Translations under genes and position numbers: made by a program | Shown: in pieces, positions 1 through 12,200 of the stretch | How positions within the stretch are numbered: position 1 is the stretch's first letter | How the letters are laid out: each line of letters begins with the position of its first letter | The notes under the pieces: generated by a model | What the model saw: the letters and a program-made list of their open reading frames with translations, nothing else | Told to the model about the DNA's origin: nothing | Database searches by the model: none | Assembly: GCA_963082875.1 (NCBI GenBank) | Contig: OY720101.1 | Coordinates: 12,609,671-12,673,670 of the forward strand | Source of the DNA: Corella eumyota | Lineage: Eukaryota; Chordata; Ascidiacea; Phlebobranchia; Corellidae | Direction: 5' to 3' | Length of the DNA: 64,000 bases

Positions 1-3000
1 TTACTGTCCGACAGGAACAGGATTACCCGACAGTTTTCCCTGTCCTGCTGGCACATTTTTGAACGGAACTGCTGCGGTGTCATCTAACAGTTGTACGACA
101 TGTTTATCAGGAAATTATTGTCCCTATAATGGAACGTCAGAGCCTTTAGTTTGTACAGAGGTAAGTGTTTTTATTTATTTTTTACTTGTATGTGCATTCG
201 TTAAGGTATTGTGCATCACTATTTGAAGTTCTGGGTTTGATTCTCACTGTTTTTATCATTTGATTAAGACAGTATAAACAATACAACTTGTTGACCAAAA
301 AAAACAATCGCACCTCACCGGCAGCGTGGTGTAGTGGTAAGAACACTTGCTACACCACACATGAGGTCATGGGTTCAATCCCCACTGATCTCATGCTGTA
401 GCGCCCTTGAGTAAGGCGCTATAAACGGTATAAACTCCTGCTGAGTCAGCACTTAATCAACAGTATAATTATCGGGCAATTATAATCTATAATATCCCAA
501 ACTGCCACAGGCACCTCAAGACTGGGTCGGAATAACTGATGTTACTCTATTTTTAAGTCGCGCATTCGACTTTCCCACATCGAGGATAAAGATATATACA
601 AAAAACAATCGGCAGATTAGATATCGGTCAACATTTTTAATAGTATTTAAAATATGCCAAAGTCAACTCGAGACTAGGTCAGGGTAACAAATGTTATCCT
701 ATGTTTAGACTGTGAATTCAGTTTTCTAACATTAAGGATAAAGATGTACGAAAAAAATATCTAAAATTTGTCAAAAAAAACTTAATATAAAGTTTTAGGC
801 ATGAAATCTTTACTATTGTATGTACAATATTTATTTAAAAATAAAAATTTGTAAAACTTTTTTTTATTTTAGGGAAATTATTGTATGCCTGGCTCAACTA
901 TTCCAGAACAGTGCCCTGTTGGAACATTCAGTAACATCACAGGGGTTAAAAGTAGTATAGAGTGTACACCCTGTATAGGGGGCTGGTATTGTTCAAGTGA
1001 CCCAAGGACTGAACCAACGGGAAAATGTGCTGCTGGTTATTACTGTATAGAAGGAGCTAAAACACCGGTAGATCTTTACAACAATTTTTTATAATATTTA
1101 AACAAGTAAATGTTGCTGAAAAAAAATTAATAATTATTTTTGATGTTGGTGTAGTGGTTAGTACACTTAGATTCATGACAGAATTTCTTGGGTTCGATTT
1201 TTACTGCTTTTATGCAGTTGGGTCCTTTAGTAAATGGTTTGAACTTTTGCTGGTTGGGTAATGTTATCAATAATGTCTTAAACTAACAAAGTTGACTTAA
1301 ACTGGGCCAGGGTAACTAATGTTACTCTATGTCAACCTTTCTAGATTAATTAAAAAAACAATGTTCAATGGTATAGTTATACACAGCCTTTAAGAAAATG
1401 AATCTTGATATTTAAAAACAATTTTTAGACACCTACTAATGGATCTCAGGGAGCTATCTGCTTTGCTGGAGGTTATTGTCCTGAGGGAAGCTCCTGGCCT
1501 GAATCTTGTGATCCTGGATCATACTCCAACAAAATAAGTGAGTGAAAATATTTTGTTTTAGTTTTGGTAATAAAAAATGGTGACTTGTAAATTTGACCAA
1601 AAAAGACTCAACTCTGAAAAACTCGACTCAAAAACCGTTTAACTCATTAAAACTTAACTCTGAGCAACTTAACTTAAAAAAAAAACTTGACTTTAACCAA
1701 CTTAACCTAAAAAAATTTAACTCGAAGACAACTTAACTCAAAATCAACTAAACTCAAACACAACTTAACTCAAAAACATCATAACTCAAACTAACTTAAC
1801 TCGAAAACAACTTAACTCAAAAACAATTCAACCTAAAAACAACTAAACTCAAAAACAACTTAACTCAAAAACAACCTAACTCAAAAACAACCTAACTTAA
1901 AACCAACTTAACTCAAAATCAACTTAACTCAAAAACAACTTAACCTAAAAACAACTTAACTCTAAGACAACTTAACTCTCGGCAACTTAACTTAAAGACA
2001 GCTCAGCCTGGATACATTTTGGTGTTTAGGAGTTAAGTTTAATAAAATAAACAAGCAAAATAAAGGTGTCATTAAAATGTTTTGTAAAAAATAAAGTTGT
2101 CTTTGATTTAAGTTGACATAAAACCTTAAGAAACAGAATTATAAATTCTTATTCACAGTTAAGTTATTATTTTACATTAACACTTGCTTTATTTTTTAGA
2201 TGCGAAAAGTAAAGACGACTGCATAGCCTGCCCACCTGGTCAATTCTGTGCCAACCAGGCCTCAATTGGTATAACAGGTAACTGCTCTGCTGGTTATTAT
2301 TGTACGGGTGGTGCCAGCACTGATACACAATTTTCTGCTGAGCCAGGGTATTACGCTGAAGAGGGGGCTAAAAATCAATCACCCTGTCCTGTTGGTAAGT
2401 AGTTTTGTTTTTCTTATTTCATTTTTTCGCGCATTAATGACAGTAAATAATAAATAGGATATACAATAAATATAACAATAACGCGACAGGAGAAATAATA
2501 AAGTCAATTTAATGATTTAAAACATACTATAAGTATTAAGTTTTACATAAGGACTTTAAGTATATTTTGGCATAGTCACCAAACCATGTATAAATTAAAT
2601 TAATATTAATTACGATAAAATATAATACATTAGTACACACATAAAAAATAAAATAAAGGAGTGAATGAAATAACAGAAGAAAAATCGTATGGGATTATTA
2701 TTATCACTACATGAGGTCCTTGGCTCGATCCCCACTGCTCTCTTACCCATTTGTCTTTGAGTAAGGCGCTATAAATGATTTAAACTTCTGCTAAGCCAGC
2801 ACATAATTAGCAGGTTAATAATCATGCGATTATATTTTAAATATCACAAACTGCTAGAAGCAACTTGAAACTGGGTCGGAGTAACTAATGTTACTCTATG
2901 TTTAAGTCGTTAAGTCGACCTTCTTATATGAAGAAAAAATATTTAAAAATATTTGATTATTTTAGGTTATTATTCCGCTGGAAATCGTTCTTCAACCTGT

Positions 3001-5300
3001 AAGGAATGTGATGCTGGCCAGTACTGTAATGAAACTGCAATGTCAAGTACTATATCATGTCCACGAGGATACTACTGTCCAGCTGGATCAGTAACACCAG
3101 AACCTTGCTTGGCGGTATGTCAATTTTTATTATAATTTTTAATTTACTGCAAATTTTAATTTAGGTTTTAGGTAGTAGCTTTGGTTTAATTTTATTTATT
3201 TTTTATATTTATTTATTTTCGCTGTGGGTGGGTCAACTTTACATTCTAAACATAGAGTAACATTTGTTACCCTGAACTCAGTCTTAAATTGACTTTCGCA
3301 GACTAGAATATCAATGATTAGTTATTACTTTGCAAAAATTTATGCCATTTAAAGTGCCTTACGCAAGGACACTACAGAATGTAAGCAATGGGAATCAAAC
3401 CAATGACTTTATGTTGTGTTGTCAATTCTTTAAAAATTTTTAAGTATAAAAATCAAAACTATATTATAAATATGGAATTTAAATTCTGTAAATGTCTGTT
3501 TGCATTTTAAAAAGATTCTTGTTTTTTATTATCTATTTTTTCCTATATTTTGTTTTCATAAAACTTTTATATATAATTACCTTACGGCAAATTTTCCTAA
3601 TTTGAAAAATATATTTTAAGGGTACTTATAACGATGAAGATACGCAAACAAATATATCAGCTTGTAATCCATGCATGGAAGGCTTTTATTGTAGTCAGGT
3701 TTGTTAAAAAAAATATGAAAAAAAATATATATTTAAAAAAAACTTTTTTTTTTGAAAATAATTTTTTAAATATGGTTCTTTTAAAAAAACACCATTTTAC
3801 AGTCTGGTTTGCCAGATAGTGAGGCCAAATGCGATGCTGGTTTCTGGTGTGCAAGTGGTTCAACTACAGGAACTCCTGATGGTACAAATGGTATGGGAGG
3901 ACCATGCCCATCTGGTTCTTTTTGTGAGCGTGGTACCTCAAGTCCTATGGGCATTCAGTGCAGTCCAGGTAATTAAAATTAAATTTTATTAAAAGAAAAA
4001 ATAAAATTTAAATTTAATTATTTTTATATTTAAAAATGTGTTTATTTTTGTATATATATATTTATATTTATTTATTTATTTTCTGATGTGTGCAGGTCGA
4101 CTTCACAGCCTAACCATGGAGTAACATTGGTTACCTTAACCTGCTCTTAAGTTGACTTTGGCAGATTAGGATAATATAGATTACAATTGTCTGATAATTA
4201 ACTTGCAGATAATTCAGTACTTTATTTGTGTTTTAAATTTTGATAAATTGATTGTAAATTAGGTACCTCATATTATCAAGTATTTACTTTTTATTATATA
4301 AAAAAAACATTTGTAACATATTTTCTTACAGTTCATTAAAAAAATTTACACAACTAGTTGTAATTTTTACCTAATTTTTATTTTCAGGCACATTTAATAA
4401 TGTTACTCATGGAACGAACAGCTCGTTTTGTTTATTATGTCTTCCTGGACAAACTTGTCCCAACCCTGGTTTAAGTTATCCAACAGGACTATGTGCTCCA
4501 GGTAATGTAAATTAGTGTATTTTGTTTTAGTACTAATTAACCATGTAATAGCTATCAGAAGTATTGTGTTAATATAAATTGTAATGTAAATGATAATAAT
4601 TTTAAAGGCTATTCGTAATTTTATTGGCATGATGTAGTTGTTGAAACACTTGGGTTTACCACAAAAGGTCCAAGGTTGTATTCCGAGTACTGCCATCCTA
4701 TATCACCTAAAAGTAAGGTGCTTAACAGTATAGACTCCTGCTAAGCCAAAAATCAGTCAAAAAAATATTTATCAGGCAATTATTATCAATAATATTTTAA
4801 ACTGACAAAGTCAACCTAAGACTTGGCAAGGGTAAAAAATGTTACTCTATGTTATGTGGTAATGAAATTGTCCATTTCACAGTGAGGATAAAGGTACACA
4901 AAAAGTTATATTTTTGTAAAAACAACTTTTGTTTTATATTTATTTTGAGTGTAGCAAAATTCTAAATATTTAAAATAATTTTTTTTTAAATTTTTTAACA
5001 ATTTTTTGGGGGGGTAAATTTCAGGGTTTTACTGCATTAGTGGGGCTGACTCATCCATTCCTGGTGATGGTACTTTATGGGGTGCTGAGTGTGAAATAGG
5101 GTATTACTGCCCCGAAGGATCAGGGGCCCAAAAACCCTGCCCACCAGGAAATTATTCTACCGTTGTCCAAGCTTCGTTTTGTTCCGAATGTGAGGCAGGG
5201 TTTCAATGTACAGGTAAAAAAAAGGATTGACTAAAACTTTTTTTTCACCATTTTTATTTTTTAAGTTTTTTTTTTAATAAAATTTATAAATTTAATATTT

Positions 5301-5337
<37 letters not shown>

Positions 5338-6274
5338 GGTTCTAAAAAAATTTTTTTTGTGAAAATAATTTTTTTTAAAAATTGTTTCTGACTTTACAGG
5401 TCTAGATGCTAAGATAACTTGTTCGGAAGGTCATTATTGTCCTCCCGGAACAGGAACCGAGGCAGAGAGGTGTGTTCCAGGAACATATAGATCTAGCACC
5501 GGAGGAGCTTCTATTGATGATTGTTCTCCATGTGAACCTGGTCGGAATTTTGTTTTTTTACATTTTTGTTTTAATTTTTACTGAAATTTAAAAATAACTT
5601 TAATTTGTCCTTAAACAATAAAATCTAATTTTAATTTTTCTGATATTTTTGAGCTCTATAAAATTTAAATTATTTTATTAATCGTTTTTTTGTTTTTTTC
5701 AGGATTTTATTGTCCAAATTATGCTCAAACTACTTCTACAGATCAATGTGATCCCACCTACTATTGCCTGTAAGTATATAATAATTATTACAGTAAAATA
5801 CTTAAAAAAAATTACATTTTAAATAAAAAAAAAATTTCAATTTTTTATTAAAATTATAAATTTAAAAAAAAATTTTTTTTAGACATGGGGTAAATGTAAG
5901 CAACCCCGAAACGACCCCGAACACAGGGGTAGGTGGGTTATGCACTCCGGGACATTATTGTCCGGTAAATACAGGCGAACCAGTCAACTGCCCTGCTGGA
6001 ACTTATTCTAGTGAAGTAAGTCAAGCTATTTTATTTAAAAAAAATTAAATTTTTATTTACTTTCAGTGGGGATCAAACCAAGAACTTCTAGTACTGCAAA
6101 TACAAAATCACACAATTTATTACAATTTTTTTTAGGTTGGTTTAAGTATGGAAACTGACTGTACGGAATGTGATAAGGGTAAATATTGTAACGCTACTGG
6201 ACTGACAGAACCTGAAGCGAATTGTACCGGAGGATTTTATTGCGATGTTGGAGCCACAACACCTACTCCAACAG
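1..6274 (+). CDS. Exons 1-13: Cys-rich ectodomain, segment 1
   Basis: Exons: 1-160 (partial), 873-1067, 1429-1537, 2200-2394, 2966-3114, 3621-3698, 3803-3968, 4388-4501, 5025-5213, 5400-5540, 5703-5769, 5883-6015, 6136-6274. The first visible residues are YCPTGTGLPDSFPCPAGTF, so the window enters in the middle of a module and upstream exons are missing. Modules repeat the pattern G-[YF]-[YF]-C-P-x-G, then C-P-x-G-[TS]-[YF], then C-x2-C-x2-G-x-[YF]-C. Most exon ends split a glycine codon after its first base (phase 1), so exon boundaries tend to fall at the start of the G-Y-Y-C turn. Exon 10 uses a weak donor (GTCGGA); the phase still fits. Secreted or extracellular location follows from the disulfide-type cysteine pattern and NxT/NxS sequons. 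Confidence 0.9.
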
Positions 6275-9200
6275 GTGTTTTGACTATTTTTACACAAAAA
6301 ATAGTTGAATATTAGTTTTTAAATGCAATACTTTTAAAGTAGGGCTGAAAAAATTTTTACTGAATTTTTTTACACCCACCAAAGTGCACTATCTATCTTG
6401 GAAGTTGATCATATTTTGTTGATTTTACTACATCAGGGCCTGGGTTCGATCCCCACTGCTTCCATTGTGTAGTGCCCTTGAGTGAGGCTCTATAATTGGT
6501 ATAAACTCCTGCTGAGCCAACACTTAATTAGCAGGTTAATTATCAAGCAATTATAATCAACAATATCCCGAACTGCCAAAGACAACTCAAGACTGGGTCA
6601 GGGTTACAGTTTTTACTCTATGTTTAGGTTGCGCATTTGACCTTTCCACATCAAGGATAAATTTATACTAAAAAAAATAAGTATTTAAATTTTAACAATG
6701 CATTTTTATTTGAAGATGGTGTTACTGGAAACATATGTAGTAGTGGTTATCATTGTCCCGAGGGAACAGTAGCAGAATTAAGATGTCCACCTGGTGGTTA
6801 TAGTAACATATCTGGTCTAGCTGAATGTACTCCATGTGAGGAAGGGTTTTACTGCCCAGGAGAAACTGTTGATTATACTGAAAACCCATGTGTACCGGGG
6901 TATTTTTGTCCAAGAGGTAAAATTTTTATTATATAAAAAAAAAACTATTTTAGTAAAGTCAAATTGTAATGATAATATAACATGTCAGCAGTGGGGGTTA
7001 AACTAAAGACCTTAGGTACACAAACAAAACTATATGTGCTTATGTGCTATGTCTTAAAAACATGATGTAGGTATTTGTATGTTCAATATATAAGCCTACA
7101 AAAAAAATAAACTACCATTTGTGGTGCACGAGCAAATATTAATTGAGAGTTACAACCATTAGAAAAGTAAAACCCAGACCATAGGGAAATAAGTTTTAAC
7201 CCTGTTGTGTAACATAAAATTAAACTAACACATTATTAATTACACTTATTTTTTACTTTTTATTATTGGAATTATCCAAAAAAAATGTTTAATTTTAGGT
7301 ACGAGTTATTATACTGACAATCCATGTGCCCCTGGTAGTTATGGGACCATACCTCAAGCTTCATCACAAGATCAATGTACGCCATGTGACCCTGGTTCTT
7401 ACTGTCTTGGTGGCAACACTACAGTTACTGGGCCTTGCGATCCAGGTTTGAAAAAAAATTAATAAAAAATCAAAAAAAAAAATCTAAAAATTAGGAAAAA
7501 AATTTGTGAAATTTTTTCAAATTTAAAAAAAAATTTTTTTAGGATTTTTCTGTCTGACAAATTCTAGCACCAATCAGCCAAGTGGTTTTGTAAACTACAC
7601 GGATACTTCCTGTCTTTGCCCTTCTACAGATATAGGTGGGGTATGTCCTATGGGTTATTTTTGCCCTGAGGGTACTGGTCAACCCGAGCCCTGCACAGGA
7701 GGATGGTATTGTGCAACTGACGGTAAATGTCATTTTAAATAAAAAACAAATTTTTTAATTTTTTTAAAAATATTTTTTATTGGGTAAGGGTGTGAACTTT
7801 TGAAAGGTAATTAAGTTATCTGTAAACATCTGGTCTTAAGACGAATGGTGTGGCATTGGTAAGGCTCAATCCCGTAACCTTTTGACTCGTAGTCAGAAGC
7901 CATGGCTGCTATACCACAAATTTATTAGTATATGTAATTTCTGTATAATAAAGCCTAGTGAATGATATAAATGTATGTCCAATTTTTAGGCTTACAAAAC
8001 AAAAAAAACTGCCATTTGTGGTGCTCGGGTAAATTATTACAAGCAAATATAAGTTGAGAGTTGCGACCATATTACAACAATTCACTTTACTACATGTGGT
8101 TTTTTGGTTTGATCCCTACTGCTAAATTATCTAACAATTTTAATAAATACTATTATAAACTGCTATAGTCAGCTCGAGACTGGGTGGAGTAACTAATGTA
8201 ACTCTATGTTTAAACTGTCGACCTTTCCACATCAAGGATAAAAATATTTAAAAAAATTATTTATTTATGTTTAGGTTTAGATAGTGTGACTGCACAATGC
8301 GATGCTGGTTATTATTGCTCCTCTAAAGCAATCAGATCTGACCCACCTAATGATGATACCGGTGGTGTTTGTCCTGAAGGACATTGGTGCGGTAAGTACT
8401 TTTTCATAAATTTATCGTAAGGACTTTTTTTATTGGATAAGTTTGATTAATTTGGTTGCTAATGTCTTTTTCTAAAGTAATCTGAACTAGGGCAAAAATA
8501 TGGCGCAAAATGTTTTCTAGTTTAATTTTCTATGTCCAAAAAATAACCAATTACATTTCACCAAAAAAAAAAACACCAATAAATTATCATGGTTAATAAC
8601 AATATCATTAAACCTTATTTTAAACCAGGCCAATACCATAAAACCATATTTTAAATCAGACCAATATTTTTAAACTATATTTTGAACCAGGCCAATACCA
8701 TTAAACCATATTCTAACCCATGCCAATACCATTATATTTAAAACAGGCAAATGCCATTAAACCATATTTTAAACCGTGCTTATACCATTAAACCTTATTT
8801 AAACCAGAAGAATGCTATAAAACCATATTTTAAACCAGGCCAATACCATTTAACCATATTTTAAACCATTTCTGCATGTTAGGTATTGGAACAGAAAACC
8901 CCAACCCATGCCCTAGTGGTACTTACAACAACAACACAGGAGTTCAGGCACAAAATCTTTGCTCCGATTGCACTGCTGGTTTTTATTGCCCCGATCCAGC
9001 TCAAACAGATGTAGTAGATGTTTGCAATGAAGGTACAAAAGCAACAATTTTGTAAAAAAAATAATAAAATGGAAAAAAAAAAATTTTTTTGAAATATTTT
9101 TTAGATTAATTTTTAAGATATTAAAGACGTAATAAAACAAAAAAAATTGACTTTTAAAAAAAATTAAAAAAAAATTATTTATAAATTCTAATATTTTTCT

Positions 9201-12200
9201 TTTTTTAGGGCATTATTGTCCAGCTGGCTCTAGTTCAGGAACTGCAAACGAATGTCAACAAGGTTATCAATGTCCTGCTGGATCTCCTGATCAAGTTTTA
9301 TGTTCTTCAGGATATTATCAAGATCAAACTGGCCAAGTGGAATGTAAACAATGCCTTGCAGGTAAATTGTTTCACAAAATCGAATTAAAAATTTTTGTAC
9401 TTAAATTTTGTCATTTATTTTATATTTATTTATTCCTAATGATAAAAGGTTGACTTTGGGACCTTTACATATAGAAACATTAGTTACTATTACTCTAACC
9501 CAGTCTTGAGTTGCCTTTAACAGTTTGGGATTTCATTAATTATATTTTCTCGATAATAAAACGACTGATTTAGTATTGGCTCAGTAGGAATGCATACTGT
9601 TCATAAAACTTACCGGCAGCGTGGTGTAGTGATAAGAACTCTTGCTACACCACACATAAGGTCGTGGGTTCAATCCCCACTGATCTCATGCTGTAGCGCC
9701 CTTGAGTAAGGCGCTATAAACGGTAATTATACTGCTGAGCCAGCACTTAATCAGCAGCATAATTACCGGGCAATTATAGTCTCTATAATATTCCAAACTG
9801 CCACAGGCAACTCGAGACTGGGTCGGAGTAACTTATGTTACTCTATGTTTAAGTCGCGCATTCGACTTTCCAACATCGAGGATAAAGATATACACAAAAA
9901 AAAAAAAAAAAAAACTTTACTCATGGGTAGTGAAACTTAACAGCAGTAAAAATTGAACCTTAGACCTCATGTAGAAGACCTAAGTGTTCTATACACTACA
10001 ACATTCTACCAGTTTTTATATTTTTTTTTTAGTTTTAGTTACCTATTTTACTGCCAAATCAAATTATTACATTTAAAACTCTAACCCAGTCTTAAGTTGC
10101 CCATAACAGTTTTAGATAACATAAAGCAGTATATATATGTTTTTTTAGTATATATATGTTTAGTATCTTATTTTTAGTATATATATGTTTAGTATCTTAC
10201 AGACAAACTAATATACCATATTTTAAATGTTAGGATACTATTGCGATCGTAGTGATGGCCCTATACCAGACTACACCACCTATCCTTGTCCTGAGGGTAG
10301 TTACTGCCCTAATGGCACTGAATTTTCTACCCAATATTTATGCCAACCAGGGACATATGGAACTAAAATGAAGGCCGAAACTGCTGATGATTGTAGTGAC
10401 TGTCCTGTTGGTCGATTTTGTCCAATAGCTGGGTTAACTACGGTTGATAGTAAGTAAAAATTGTTTAAATACTTTTTGTGGTTATTAGTCTTAAGGGTCC
10501 ATTTTCAAAATGTTGTTTGAGTTTTGTTAATTTGTAAGTATTTTACCATGTAGAGACAGTGGGATTCAAACCCAGAAGCTCCAGATTTAAAAAGTTGCGC
10601 TAAAGTAGTACCTAAATTCCTACGGTACCACCAGAAAAATATTAAAAAAATTGTTTTATTCAATAATTTTCAATTTTCACATTTTTGCACTAATTAAATT
10701 AAATTTTCTAATCATTTGTCCACCCAATAAAAGTCATTACCGATTTATATTTTAATTTATTTTCTATATTTAGTGTCGAATTCAGATTATTTCTGTGCTG
10801 GTGGTTACTTTTGTGTTTCTGGTGCAAATATATCTACACCTGAAGATGGGGAAACTGGTCACATTTGTCCAAAAGGGAATTACTGCCCAGAAGGTAAGTG
10901 CATTAAAAGACTTTTTTGGATAAAAAATGGTGTTTTTTGGTATTTATTTATCTTTGATGTGTAAAAAGGCCAACTTAACGGCCTAAACAAAGAGTAACAC
11001 ATCAATAGTTAATCTGCCGATTGGTTTTGGCTTAACAGGCATTCATAATGTTTGCAGCACTTTACTTAAGAGAATTTTAGCAAAAACCTGTGGGGATTAA
11101 ACCTAAATATCTCATGTAGTAATGCCAAGTGTATTTATTTACCTATTTTTTACAGCTTAGATATCAAAAAAAAATGGCAAAGCTGTCTTTTAAATATAAT
11201 TTTTTTTAAATTTAGGAACAACAACTTTGAAAAATTGCCCAACAGGAACATTTAACAACGAAACCGGTCAAGCGTTTAGCGGAGGTTGTTCTCAATGCAC
11301 ACCCGGGTTTTACTGTGATGAGGCTTCTTTATCTGAACCCAAGGGACCATGTAACCCCGGGTAAGTACCTGATTTTAAGTTTAGGTGACTTATTTCACTA
11401 TGAATAAAAATATACAGGTTAAAATTTATTTTGTTATTTATTTTTTTTAAATTTTACAGCCAAAACAAAAGATAACGTTTTTTATCAAAGTATTATCTTT
11501 GGCAGTTAGAGATGATATAGAATATAATTGGCTAATAAATAATCTGTCAATTAGCGTTGACTTAGCACGAGTTTACACTATTTTTAGCACCTTACTCAAG
11601 GGCTCTACAGCATGCAAGCACTGGGGATCAAACTTTAGACCCATGTAGTAACAGCAAGTGTTTTAACCCATGCACTATGCTGACCCATTCACTTTGCCAT
11701 ACAACTGTATCATTTATTTTAGGTAATCTCAATTCTAAAATATATTATTTTGTTCAGGTATTATTGCCCGTTAGGCTCAATCAACCCAGATGAAGAAAAC
11801 TGCACAGTTGGTCATTTTTGTCCAAGTGCCACCCCCAGCCCCATCCCATGTTTTGATGGTACTTATAATAATGATATAAAAGCTGCGGAATGTTTAAATT
11901 GTACTGCAGGGAGATATTGCATTGATGGGGAGAACCAACTAGAATGTCCGATCGGTAAAAAAATTGTTATTATGTTGATCTTAATTGTTATTACGTTGGT
12001 CCTGGGTTTGATTTTTACTGCTCTCTTGCAATAGTGTCTTTGCGTAAGCTTACACTTTATCAACAGCCTCATTATAATGCAATTATAATTTATAAAATCA
12101 AGACTGAGTCAGAGTTACTGATGTTACTCTATCTATGATTAGGCTTTAAGTTCATTTTTTATATGTACAATACATTTATTTGTATGATAGCATGGTAGTA

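Noticed and set aside
311-400. Functional tRNA genes at the SINE heads
   Set aside because: Box A and B are present but there is no cloverleaf with matching acceptor arm, and the heads are always joined to the same SINE body.
5290-5335. Long A run as a processed-pseudogene tail
   Set aside because: No retrocopied sequence lies upstream within intron 9; it is simple A/T sequence.
7539-7733. Antisense ORFs opposite exons (for example 7539-7733, 17868-18122)
   Set aside because: They are shadows of Cys-rich exons on the + strand, and they lack their own splice or codon logic.
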